Below, piece after piece: positions 1-6,269 of a DNA stretch of 14,337 nucleotides. Every line of letters begins with the position of its first letter. Positions within the stretch are counted from its first letter, which is position 1. The stretch is from Oscillospiraceae bacterium (GTDB taxonomy: Bacteria; Bacillota; Clostridia; Oscillospirales; Ruminococcaceae), in the NCBI GenBank assembly GCA_017483405.1, contig JAFUWP010000410.1, positions 1 to 14,337 of the forward strand, read 5' to 3'. The notes under the pieces were generated by a model that did not search any database, was not told where the DNA came from, and saw only the letters and a program-made list of their open reading frames with translations. The position numbers and the translations under genes were made by a program.

Positions 1-361
1 ATAATCTGACACATTCCGCACCATAACAGATATATGCTTTCAGAACTACTTCCGTATCGGCATGAGTCGAAAAGCAATAGCCTTGTTTTTCCAGATTTTG
101 CCGGATTTCCTGCGTATTGTAGAGTTCACCGTTATACACAACGGTATAGATTTCTCCGTTATCGGCGCACTGCATCGGCTGACGGCCGTTTTCGGGGTCG
201 ATGACAGAAAGACGGGTATGCACCAGCGCCGCATGTTCTGGCAGTTAAATACAGTTCTGGTCAGGCCCTCTGCGCCGGAGGGCTGTCTGCATATTTCGGG
301 CTGTCTGTTCCTGCTGATGCAAATCCTGTTCCCAGTCAATCATACCGGCAATACCACACAT
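1..361 (-). pseudogene. asnB: asparagine synthase (glutamine-hydrolysing), 5' part, interrupted by in-frame stop
   Basis: Read on the minus strand from ATG 361-359 the frame opens MCGIAGMIDW, the typical start of class II glutamine amidotransferases, in which Cys2 becomes the N-terminal nucleophile. It continues through RRRGPDQN, then meets TAA at 247-245 (codon 39). The same frame then stays open for 81 codons to the window edge with the expected family motifs: HTRLSVIDPENGRQPM, VVYNGELYN (glutamine-site and oxyanion-hole residues) and ADTEVVLKAY. In relatives the interrupted spot usually reads G-x-Y-L, so a single TAT or TAC to TAA change explains it without a frameshift. The synthetase domain lies outside the window. 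A purine-rich stretch (AAAGGA) lies about 12 bases before the ATG, and a divergent promoter is proposed at 453-481. It could be a true pseudogene, a recent nonsense mutation or an assembly error. Family assignment is firm; functional state is unknown. Confidence 0.85.
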
Positions 362-452
362 AATCTCACGCATCCTTTCAGAATTCATTCAAGACATACT
401 GCACTATATGAATTTTCGTGAAAAATGTGTCTGAAATTTAAATTTTTTATAT

Positions 453-481
453 ATAATATGATAAAATACTTGACAAATCAA
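453..481 (-). promoter_or_regulatory. predicted sigma-A promoter for the asnB-like gene
   Basis: On the minus strand TTGATT (481-476) and TATTAT (458-453) are separated by exactly 17 bases. The -35 box lies inside the lysR promoter spacer, directly beside the lysR -35 box. A transcript starting near 446 would have a leader of about 85 bases. In that leader AATTCAT (382-388) and ATGAATT (408-414) form an inverted repeat, and a CATA/TATG dyad lies at 395-410; either could be regulatory. Confidence 0.5.
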
Positions 482-498
482 AAAAAATTGTGTAGAAT
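470..498 (+). promoter_or_regulatory. predicted sigma-A promoter for lysR-type gene
   Basis: TTGACA (470-475), a 17-base spacer and TAGAAT (493-498) closely match the sigma-A consensus. It lies just upstream of the regulator gene and its Shine-Dalgarno site GAAGGAGA (531-538). It overlaps the opposing promoter proposed for the asnB-like gene, so RNA polymerase could probably not occupy both at once. Confidence 0.75.
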
Positions 499-546
499 AA
501 TTATATAAACCCAAACCAAATATTATAATAGAAGGAGAAAAATACT

Positions 547-1434
547 ATGTTAGACTTCAGAATTGCTACTTTTTTACAGCTCTGTGAAACAAAGAGCTAC
601 ACCAAAACTGCAAAATTGCTGGACATCACTCAGCCTTCCGTTACGCAGCATATCAAATATCTGCAAAGAAGATACCAGTGTAAATTGTTCAGCTATGAGG
701 GAAAAACCCTCCGCCTGACCCCAGAAGGTGAATATCTCCGCCGTCAGGCCGAAGCCATGACCAAAATGAGTACCAAAATCGTTGCCGATTTGCAGCGTAT
801 GGGTGATGCCCGTCAGGCACTCCGTTTCGGCTATCCGGAAGAATTCGGCGAAACGGCCGCCGCTAAAATTCTGGCGCAGATTCTGAAACGGGAAAATGCT
901 CCCGAAGTCAGTCTGTATGTCAAGAAAACAGATGAATTAATCACCATGCTCGGAAATGGTCAGCTCGATTTCATCCTTGCAGACAGTATCAGCGAAGATG
1001 TGCAGTTCACAAGCGAACCGGTCGGAGAAACTGCTTTCTGCTGTTATGCGGCCAAGAATCACGAAAAAGCTCTGGAAGCCATTTCCCAGCTTTTGCCGGA
1101 ACGCCTTCTCATCAGTGAAAAAGGCTCTGCCGACCGCGAAGTGCTGGAAGAAGTGCTCTCTCAGCATAAGATGATGCCGGATGAATTCCAGCGCACTATG
1201 ACAGCCGGTACATCCGTTTCGCTCCGTGAGCTGACCGCCGCCGGAATCGGCATTCAGTTCGCTTATGAAACCAGTATGCAGGGCATCGAAGACCGCGTTC
1301 AGAAACTGGATATTTCCAATTTCGATGAAAAGCGTTCTCTTGTATTCCTGTATCTGAAAGAAAATCCCGAAGCAGAAAGCTTTAAAGAATTTCTTGAAAT
1401 GTTCCGGAACGCATGGAACGAAAACAAGGCTTAA
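547..1434 (+). CDS. LysR family transcriptional regulator
   Basis: This 295-residue protein has the usual LysR-family length and layout. Residues 1-60 form the winged helix-turn-helix, with the signature TKTAKLLDITQPSVTQHIKYL followed by KLFSYEGKTLRLTPEGEYL. A linker helix follows, and residues from about 90 to 290 form the periplasmic-binding-protein-like effector domain (for example GQLDFILADSI and AAGIGIQFAYET). Such proteins usually bind upstream of a divergent gene and respond to a small metabolite. The start ATG has a strong Shine-Dalgarno site, GAAGGAGA, 8 bases upstream. The divergent neighbour is the interrupted asparagine synthase gene, whose promoter overlaps this one, so that gene is the natural candidate target; this is inference. 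The effector cannot be read from the sequence. A hairpin terminator follows immediately. Confidence 0.93.
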   Translation: MLDFRIATFLQLCETKSYTKTAKLLDITQPSVTQHIKYLQRRYQCKLFSYEGKTLRLTPEGEYLRRQAEAMTKMSTKIVADLQRMGDARQALRFGYPEEFGETAAAKILAQILKRENAPEVSLYVKKTDELITMLGNGQLDFILADSISEDVQFTSEPVGETAFCCYAAKNHEKALEAISQLLPERLLISEKGSADREVLEEVLSQHKMMPDEFQRTMTAGTSVSLRELTAAGIGIQFAYETSMQGIEDRVQKLDISNFDEKRSLVFLYLKENPEAESFKEFLEMFRNAWNENKA

Positions 1435-1443
1435 TACAAACCC

Positions 1444-1477
1444 ATCCGGCAGAGCGCGAACTCTGCCGGATATTTTT
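1444..1477 (+). terminator. intrinsic terminator after lysR-type gene
   Basis: A perfect 11-bp stem, ATCCGGCAGAG (1444-1454) with CTCTGCCGGAT (1461-1471), has a six-base loop CGCGAA and is followed by ATTTTT. It lies 9 bases after the regulator's stop codon. The opposing operon ends at 1498, so the same hairpin may also stop that transcript, although the minus-strand tail (GGGTTTG) is poor in T. Confidence 0.9.
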
Positions 1478-1497
1478 CTATTTTAATCTTTCTGCAA

Positions 1498-1932
1498 TTA
1501 TCTTCTGTGCCGCCTGATTATGCGTTCTTTTTTCAGAAGAAGCAATCTTCTTCTGCCGGTTCGCCTGTCAGCAGATTTCAGAATATTTACCAGCCCCCAG
1601 AAATCATTCTCAAAATGCTTTGTGAATACCTGTTCCCGCGGCGTATTGAGATATTCTTCTATCAGGGCGAAAATCGCTGAAATATCATTTCCGTAGGGAT
1701 AATATGTCGTTTCTCCTGAAAGATTCTGCACAAATCCTTCCGGATTCATGAACTGTGCAGGATAATCAAAAATAATTTCCTGATTTAAAGTTATCCAGTA
1801 TCTCGGCGAATCTGTCGAGCCGCGCTGACTCTGCATCCGATATATGGTCAGATGAATCTGAAAATTCAGTGTCGGGTCAATGATTTCATATAATTTTTTC
1901 TGTAATCTGCTCCAGCGTTTTTCCCGTCTCAT
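1498..1932 (-). CDS. uncharacterised 144-residue protein, last gene of comM-rodA-vanZ run
   Basis: The protein begins MRREKRWSRLQKKLYEIIDP and includes RMQSQRGSTDSPRYWITLNQ, then an acidic/aromatic middle and a very basic tail (RRTGRRRLLLLKK...RRHRR). There is no signal peptide or membrane segment, so it is probably cytosolic. The RWSxLxxxL opening with a later R-x-WI segment recalls the uncharacterised SF0329-like family; that is a memory-based, low-confidence match and no function is known to me. The frame is open further upstream (ATG at 2022), but the start at 1932 is preferred. There ATGA overlaps the TGA of the preceding vanZ-like gene by 4 bases, the classic sign of translational coupling, and GGGGGA lies about 10 bases upstream. 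It ends 20 bases from the regulator's terminator on the opposite strand. Confidence 0.75.
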   Translation of the reverse strand: MRREKRWSRLQKKLYEIIDPTLNFQIHLTIYRMQSQRGSTDSPRYWITLNQEIIFDYPAQFMNPEGFVQNLSGETTYYPYGNDISAIFALIEEYLNTPREQVFTKHFENDFWGLVNILKSADRRTGRRRLLLLKKERIIRRHRR

Positions 1933-2423
1933 TTTTTCCAAGTCCCCCAGTTCAGGACATTCCTGTCCGTACAGCAGTAGATGATACAGAGCAGAACAAA
2001 TGCCGTCATTACGCCGAAACATCCGCCGCAGGCATCCAGAAGCACATCCGAAATCTGTCCGGAACGTCCGGCAACAAACCGCTGATGCAGTTCATCACTT
2101 GCCGCATAAAATGCTGTTGCGCCTATCGAGAGAATGATATTATTCTGTTTTTTTCTCAAAAGCAGATACCATAGAAATCCCATCACGGCATATTCCGTAA
2201 AATGCGCCGCTTTCCGTACGATATGCGTCAGGCCTTCAATAATTGTTTTTTGTACGCTTTCTTCATAAGAATGAAAATTCCGGAACAGTATCCGCGCCGC
2301 AAACCGACAGAACCGTCCGCTTGTCAGTGTACTTTCATCCGCAGGCTGGGCAGACAGATAAAAAATCACAATCATCAGAAGTATGAGCAGTATCAGCAAA
2401 AAAGAAATATGCTTTTTTTTCAT
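1929..2423 (-). CDS. VanZ-family membrane protein
   Basis: The 164-residue protein has a hydrophobic N-terminal helix (residues 6-24) ending in FYLSAQP, then the VanZ-family signatures RKAAHFTEYAVMGFLWY (70-86) and DELHQRFVAGRSGQISDVLLDACG (from 110), and a last hydrophobic segment at about 134-152. The founding member VanZ confers low-level teicoplanin resistance by an unclear mechanism. Most family members in Firmicutes are chromosomal proteins of unknown function, so this is not evidence of antibiotic resistance. The ATG at 2423 is preferred over the TTG immediately before it because GAGGTG stands 5 bases upstream of the ATG. It starts 11 bases after the RodA-like gene and overlaps the next gene by 4 bases, indicating one transcript. 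A link to cell-wall synthesis is suggested by the neighbour. Confidence 0.87.
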   Translation of the reverse strand: MKKKHISFLLILLILLMIVIFYLSAQPADESTLTSGRFCRFAARILFRNFHSYEESVQKTIIEGLTHIVRKAAHFTEYAVMGFLWYLLLRKKQNNIILSIGATAFYAASDELHQRFVAGRSGQISDVLLDACGGCFGVMTAFVLLCIIYCCTDRNVLNWGTWKK

Positions 2424-2434
2424 CAATTCACCTC

Positions 2435-3589
2435 TCAGCGTTCGGGTTCGGCTTCATAGAACATGCGATGCTTGCGGACATTGTGACATCTCGTGCTGTT
2501 GACAATCCCGATTGCCGTATACATACACACAACCGCCGTACCGCCGGCACTCATGAACGGCAACGGAATACCGATAACCGGCATCACCTTCAGTACCATG
2601 CCCAGATTCATGAAACAATGCGAAAATATCATCCCGAATGTCCCGATACAGATAAACTTCCCCTGATAATTCTTGGCATGTAAACTGTCAGTCAGCACCT
2701 TAATACAGATATATGTCAGCAGAAACAGCACCAGAAGTGAACCCACTAATCCCCATGCCTGCCCCAGATAGGCATAAATGAAGTCATTATGCATTTCCGG
2801 AACGCGGACATAACCATTTTCACTTTGCAGGCCGACTCCGAAAATTTTTCCGTTCGCCAGCGATGCAATGCCTAAATCCTGCTGATATTCCAGATTTTCG
2901 GGGTCTGTCCCTGGATGCAGTATCACCAGAATTCTGTTTTTATGCATATCCGAAAGCAGAAAATTCCACGCTATCAGGCCGGAAAGCGGAATCGCCGCCG
3001 CCGCCGCAAGAATATATCTCAAAGCAATCTGCGCGCTGAGAATCTCCGCCAGAAAGATAATCACAAATACAATTGCCGTTCCGTAGTCGCCCTGTTTGGC
3101 AACCAGTCCTATCGGAATCATCGCGTGAAGACATAACAATAACATATTGCCAATCTGATTCATGTTTTCCTCCACTTTGGCAAGATGAAACGAAAATGTC
3201 AGGATAAAAGCTAATTTCAGCAGTTCCGAAGGCTGAAGATAAAAATTTCCGATGGCTATCCATGCTTGGTCATCCGCACCGGCGCGCCGATAGCCTAAGC
3301 TTGTAAACGTCAGCCCGACCAGAATCAGTGCCGCCGGTGCATACAGCCACCATAAACGGATGATTTTATTATAATCAATCACGCTTAAGATGCCAATCAT
3401 GATAAGCCCCAGTCCGCTTGCCAGTGCCTGCGTCCGGAACGTGCTGAAATCACATCGGTCAAGCAGTTCATTCTGCGCGATACTGTACAGCATGATACAG
3501 CTGATTGCAGAACATAACACACAAGCCGTTACAAGCCCGTTATCAGAAGCTTTGAAATAGTTCTGAATCGTGTTTAAAATCTTCTTCAT
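2435..3589 (-). CDS. rodA: SEDS-family peptidoglycan glycosyltransferase, RodA/FtsW type
   Basis: This 384-residue polytopic membrane protein has about ten hydrophobic segments. SEDS proteins polymerise lipid II into glycan strands together with a class B penicillin-binding protein; RodA acts in elongation, FtsW in division and SpoVE in sporulation. Diagnostic motifs are visible in order: AWIAIGNFYLQPSELLKLAF (109-128), KQGDYGTAIV (165-174), NRILVILHPGTDP (218-230), VPEMHNDFIYAYLGQAWGL (263-281) and MPVIGIPLPFMSAGGTAVV (336-354). Asp269 in HNDFI corresponds to the essential SEDS aspartate. RodA is preferred because of length and the HPGTDPENLEYQQ region, but SEDS subtypes are hard to separate by eye. 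The gene lies 36 bases after the comM-like gene and 11 bases before the vanZ-like gene. The Shine-Dalgarno site is weak (AGAGAG, about 13 bases off). No penicillin-binding partner is in the window. Confidence 0.9.
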   Translation of the reverse strand: MKKILNTIQNYFKASDNGLVTACVLCSAISCIMLYSIAQNELLDRCDFSTFRTQALASGLGLIMIGILSVIDYNKIIRLWWLYAPAALILVGLTFTSLGYRRAGADDQAWIAIGNFYLQPSELLKLAFILTFSFHLAKVEENMNQIGNMLLLCLHAMIPIGLVAKQGDYGTAIVFVIIFLAEILSAQIALRYILAAAAAIPLSGLIAWNFLLSDMHKNRILVILHPGTDPENLEYQQDLGIASLANGKIFGVGLQSENGYVRVPEMHNDFIYAYLGQAWGLVGSLLVLFLLTYICIKVLTDSLHAKNYQGKFICIGTFGMIFSHCFMNLGMVLKVMPVIGIPLPFMSAGGTAVVCMYTAIGIVNSTRCHNVRKHRMFYEAEPER

Positions 3590-3625
3590 GAATTCTGTTC
3601 TCTCTTTTCTATCTGTTTTCTCTGT

Positions 3626-5152
3626 TTATCTCAAATATTTGCTGTCGAATCCGCGGAATTGTACCGCCATCGAAATATCTTCACAGCTGATTTTTTCATT
3701 GCCATGCAAATCCGCCGCCGAACGCGCCACTTTTCTGACTCGCATCCCCGTGCGCGCGCTCATGTGATAATACTGATACATCTTGCCGAACATTCTTTCT
3801 GCATCATCATCCATCTGACAGAATTCATCTAACAAGCCATCCGGAATCATAGCATTATTGTAGAAACCAAGTCCGGCATATCGTTTTTCCTGCCGGTTTC
3901 TTGCGGATTCGACACGTTCCCGAATCACGGCAGAACTTTCCGGCTTTTCCTTTGCAGAAAGTTCTTCATAAGGGAGCGGGTCAATATCAATATGCATATC
4001 GAACCTGTCAAGCATAGGCCCTGAAATACGCGAAATGTAATTATGAATCTGTTTCTGAGTACAGGTGCATTTTTTCAGCGGTGAGCCGTAATAACCGCAC
4101 GGACACGGATTCATCGCCGCCGCAAGCATGAAACTGCATGGATATTCTGCCGTTCCCGAAACACGCGAAATCGTTACTTTCCGCGCCTCCAGCGGCTGAC
4201 GCAGAATTTCCAGCGTTGACCTGCTGAATTCTGCCAGCTCATCCAGAAATAAAACTCCGTTATGCGCCAGCGAAATTTCCCCTGGTGTCGGAATACTCCC
4301 TCCGCCTGCCAGCCCTGCCGCCGAAATCGTATGATGCGGCGACCGGAACGGACGTTCCGTTACTAAAGGACGTTCCGCCGTCAGCAGACCGGCTACGGAA
4401 TAAACATTTGATGTTTCCAGAATTTCTTCTTTTGTCATTTTCGGCAGAATTGTCGGCAAACGGTTAGCCAGCATACTCTTACCGCTCCCAGGTGTGCCAA
4501 TCAGCAGAATGTTATGACCTCCGGCCGCGGCGAGTTCCATGCCGCTCCGCGCCTTGAACTGTCCCCGAACATCACAGAAATCCAGCATTTCCGAAAGCGT
4601 CCGCGAACCTTCCGGCTCATAATGGGGTTCGGGAGTCAGCGTTTCTTCTCCGACAAGATGAAACATCAGTTCTTCCACCGTTCCTACGCCGTAAGTCTTG
4701 ATTCCGTCAATAAAGGCCGCTTCACGGGCATTTTCCTTCGGAACATAGATTTCCTGACAGCCGTTTTTTCTGGCAAGCATCGCCATACTCATGACACCGC
4801 GCACACCGCGGATTGTTCCATGCAGACCCAGTTCGCCTACGAATACCCGTTCGGGCATCCGCAGAGGCAGTATATCCATCGCCTGCATGAGCGCAACAAA
4901 AATTGCCAAATCAAAAGAAGACCCTGTTTTCTTCACATCCGCCGGCGCAAGATTAATCAGAATCCGCCCTTTCGGAAACTGAATCCCTACAGATGATGCC
5001 GCACTCCGCACTCTGTCACGGCTTTCCTTGATGCCGGTATCCGGCAGACCGCTCAAATCAAACTGCGGATGTCCCTTGAAAACTTCGGCTTCTACAGTAA
5101 CCGGAAACGCATTCATCCCGAACATGCCGACACTGTTGGTAATCGCAAACAT
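3626..5152 (-). CDS. comM: ComM/YifB-family Mg-chelatase-like AAA+ ATPase
   Basis: The 508-residue protein has the usual length of the YifB/ComM family. An N-terminal ribosomal-S5-like ChlI domain spans about 15-165 (QFDLSGLPDTGIKESRDRV; GELGLHGTIRGVRGV). The AAA+ core has Walker A GTPGSGKS near 219-226, Walker B GVLFLDE near 299-305, and the RSPHHTISAAGLAGGG segment. A cysteine cluster CPCGYYG...KKCTC and the C-terminal Mg-chelatase helical domain (LDRFDMHIDI; SARTGMRVRKVARSAADL) follow. In Haemophilus and Vibrio, ComM is a helicase that promotes branch migration during natural transformation; in Firmicutes the role is less defined. ATG 5152 is preferred over GTG 5164, since AGTGAG stands 7 bases before it and relatives start near this MFAI segment. 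It is the first gene of the run, behind a strong promoter. Confidence 0.93.
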   Translation of the reverse strand: MFAITNSVGMFGMNAFPVTVEAEVFKGHPQFDLSGLPDTGIKESRDRVRSAASSVGIQFPKGRILINLAPADVKKTGSSFDLAIFVALMQAMDILPLRMPERVFVGELGLHGTIRGVRGVMSMAMLARKNGCQEIYVPKENAREAAFIDGIKTYGVGTVEELMFHLVGEETLTPEPHYEPEGSRTLSEMLDFCDVRGQFKARSGMELAAAGGHNILLIGTPGSGKSMLANRLPTILPKMTKEEILETSNVYSVAGLLTAERPLVTERPFRSPHHTISAAGLAGGGSIPTPGEISLAHNGVLFLDELAEFSRSTLEILRQPLEARKVTISRVSGTAEYPCSFMLAAAMNPCPCGYYGSPLKKCTCTQKQIHNYISRISGPMLDRFDMHIDIDPLPYEELSAKEKPESSAVIRERVESARNRQEKRYAGLGFYNNAMIPDGLLDEFCQMDDDAERMFGKMYQYYHMSARTGMRVRKVARSAADLHGNEKISCEDISMAVQFRGFDSKYLR

Positions 5153-5193
5153 ACTATTTCTCACTTCGCTTTCTTTGTGATTCTGTTATGTTA

Positions 5194-5222
5194 AGTATAG
5201 CATAATTTGTAAAATCCGTCAA
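5194..5222 (-). promoter_or_regulatory. predicted sigma-A promoter for comM-rodA-vanZ operon
   Basis: On the minus strand TTGACG (5222-5217) and TATACT (5199-5194) are 17 bases apart, with TG one base before the -10 box (extended -10). The predicted start is near 5187, about 35 bases upstream of the comM-like start codon. No comparable promoter or terminator was seen between the four downstream genes. Confidence 0.8.
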
Positions 5223-5243
5223 GTAGATACCCGATTTCTGATA

Positions 5244-5275
5244 AAAAATACCACTTGCACAGAAGCGGTATTTTT
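5244..5275 (-). terminator. intrinsic terminator after 192-residue membrane protein gene
   Basis: On the minus strand AAAAATACCGCTT pairs with AAGTGGTATTTTT around loop CTGTGC, with one G-T pair, and ends in five T. It lies 8 bases after the stop codon at 5284 and separates this gene from the comM promoter. In the plus direction the stem has an A-C mismatch, so minus is the functional direction. Confidence 0.85.
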
Positions 5276-5283
5276 ACGGAATT

Positions 5284-5862
5284 TTATTTATTTTTCTCTT
5301 TCGGCATTGTGAATACAACAATATCATCATAACGATATGCCGGCTTTTTCTGCTGAGTTTCAGGAGTATCGTAATCATCCACAAATTGTGATGTCATCCG
5401 TTTCAGGTCTATCTGCTGTTGATAACGCTCGTTGAAATACGGATACCCCTGCTGACGCTGTACCCAGCGCATTTTCATACATTCCGGAATCTGCGAAACA
5501 AACAGCAGTCCCAATGCGATGCCGGCATACAAATGCAGAAACCCGATGACCGAAGAAGCCAGTATCAGCACCAGAAGCATGAGTATCAGTTTCAGCCGTT
5601 TCGAATCGGCAAAAAAGGCCGTCACGAAAATCACAAGATTAATCAGAAATGCAAAACTTCCCCATAACAGTGCCGAAATTCTGTCAGTATCCCCATAATA
5701 CAGAATCGGCAGTGTGATGACATGAAAATAACAGTTCGCAAACAGAATCACGCTCGTCAGAAAGAATCGGATTCGATGCATATTCCTGAATCTGAGCATT
5801 AATGTCCGGCACTTCGCATAGTGAGAAGTATTTGTTCTGTAGTATTTGTTTCCCTTTTTCAT
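5284..5862 (-). CDS. uncharacterised membrane protein with four predicted helices
   Basis: I do not recognise this 192-residue protein. It has a basic N-terminus (residues 1-31, rich in K and R, so probably cytoplasmic), hydrophobic segments at about 32-56, 63-84, 89-106 and 107-125, and a hydrophilic C-terminal tail (127-192) containing RQQGYPYFNERYQQQIDLKR and ending in charged residues. Both termini are predicted in the cytosol. No catalytic motif or signal peptide is visible. The start is well supported: AAAGGAGA lies 8 bases before ATG 5862. It is transcribed alone, with promoters at 6063-6091 and possibly 5898-5926 upstream, and a terminator directly after it. The regular FxxRYQQQ-type tail could be a scaffold or partner-binding region, but this is only a suggestion. 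Confidence 0.8.
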   Translation of the reverse strand: MKKGNKYYRTNTSHYAKCRTLMLRFRNMHRIRFFLTSVILFANCYFHVITLPILYYGDTDRISALLWGSFAFLINLVIFVTAFFADSKRLKLILMLLVLILASSVIGFLHLYAGIALGLLFVSQIPECMKMRWVQRQQGYPYFNERYQQQIDLKRMTSQFVDDYDTPETQQKKPAYRYDDIVVFTMPKEKNK

Positions 5863-5897
5863 AGCAATTCTCCTTTACGTATAATATTAATATATTA

Positions 5898-5926
5898 TTC
5901 ATATTTTATTCACATAGTTAAATCAA
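5898..5926 (-). promoter_or_regulatory. possible proximal promoter of 192-residue membrane protein gene
   Basis: TTGATT (5926-5921) and TATGAA (5903-5898) lie 17 bases apart on the minus strand, about 35 bases before the start codon. The match is only moderate and the region is very AT-rich, so it may be chance; the distal site at 6063-6091 is much stronger. Confidence 0.3.
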
Positions 5927-5990
5927 CGATATATTTATACTATATGTATTTAAATCAGCGATTACGGGTAAAGAATCATTTCTGTCGTTC

Positions 5991-6044
5991 TTTTCACGCA
6001 AGTTCAAAAACAGCTTATTTCAGTATTTTATTGATTTTCACGCA
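5991..6044 (-). repeat. pair of direct 10-bp repeats in the leader of the membrane protein gene
   Basis: TGCGTGAAAA occurs exactly at 6044-6035 and again at 6000-5991 on the minus strand, a 44-base spacing, within the proposed transcribed leader. The flanks differ slightly (AAAG before one, AACT before the other; TCAA and GAAC after). This could be a regulator or RNA-binding site, or coincidence. Confidence 0.45.
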
Positions 6045-6062
6045 CTTTCTTTCATTACAATT

Positions 6063-6091
6063 AGTATATCATATTATTCATAATTTGTCAA
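6063..6091 (-). promoter_or_regulatory. near-consensus promoter with long leader to the 192-residue membrane protein gene
   Basis: TTGACA (6091-6086), 17 bases, TATACT (6068-6063) on the minus strand. Transcription from about 6056 would give a leader of about 190 bases before ATG 5862. No known riboswitch class is recognisable in this leader. It contains the 10-base sequence TGCGTGAAAA twice, 44 bases apart (minus-strand copies of 6035-6044 and 5991-6000). Confidence 0.75.
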
Positions 6092-6125
6092 TAGTTTTTT
6101 CATAATTTTCTCGTTTTTTAATTTC

Positions 6126-6214
6126 TGCATAATCCAGATAGTAGAAATATCCCATTTGTTATGATTTATGCACAAACCAAACACAAAATTATCCAGATTG
6201 TAATTTTTGCATAA
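6126..6214. repeat. short repeated motifs in intergenic DNA downstream of the lyase gene
   Basis: The 5863-6269 gap holds no gene. Within it TGCATAA occurs at 6126-6132 and 6208-6214, with its inverse TTATGCA at 6166-6172, giving roughly 40-base spacing. ATCCAGATAGTA (6132-6143) and ATCCAGATTGTA (6191-6202) form an 11-of-12 direct repeat. The region is upstream of the promoter at 6063-6091 and could be its control region; it may also be chance in AT-rich sequence. Confidence 0.35.
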
Positions 6215-6254
6215 AAAATTCCCTGCCCGTGCGTTCTGCACAAGCAGGGAATTT
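6213..6254 (-). terminator. intrinsic terminator after the PL11 lyase gene
   Basis: AAATTCCCTGC (6216-6226) pairs perfectly with GCAGGGAATTT (6244-6254); an inner GTGC/GCAC pair (6229-6232, 6238-6241) extends the hairpin. In the minus direction the stem is followed by a run of T (complement of A6213-6218). It begins 15 bases after the lyase stop codon at 6270. Confidence 0.9.
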
Positions 6255-6269
6255 CCTGTATTTCAGGGA

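Noticed and set aside
46..421. Small frames on both strands over the start of the asnB-like gene (46-339 minus, 62-421 plus)
   Set aside because: They are shadows of the interrupted asnB frame, which carries the conserved residues.
1933..2022. Upstream start (ATG 2022) for the 144-residue protein
   Set aside because: It would overlap the vanZ-like gene by 94 bases and add residues with no family fit; the ATGA overlap at 1932 with a nearby GGGGGA is the normal arrangement.
1929..2423. VanZ homologue as a glycopeptide-resistance gene
   Set aside because: No vanA-type ligase, vanH, vanX or VanRS genes are nearby, and chromosomal VanZ-family proteins are widespread with unknown roles.
5863..6056. 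Known riboswitch in the leader of the membrane protein gene
   Set aside because: No recognisable aptamer core, anti-terminator or sequestered Shine-Dalgarno structure could be found by eye; the leader is mostly AT-rich and unstructured.
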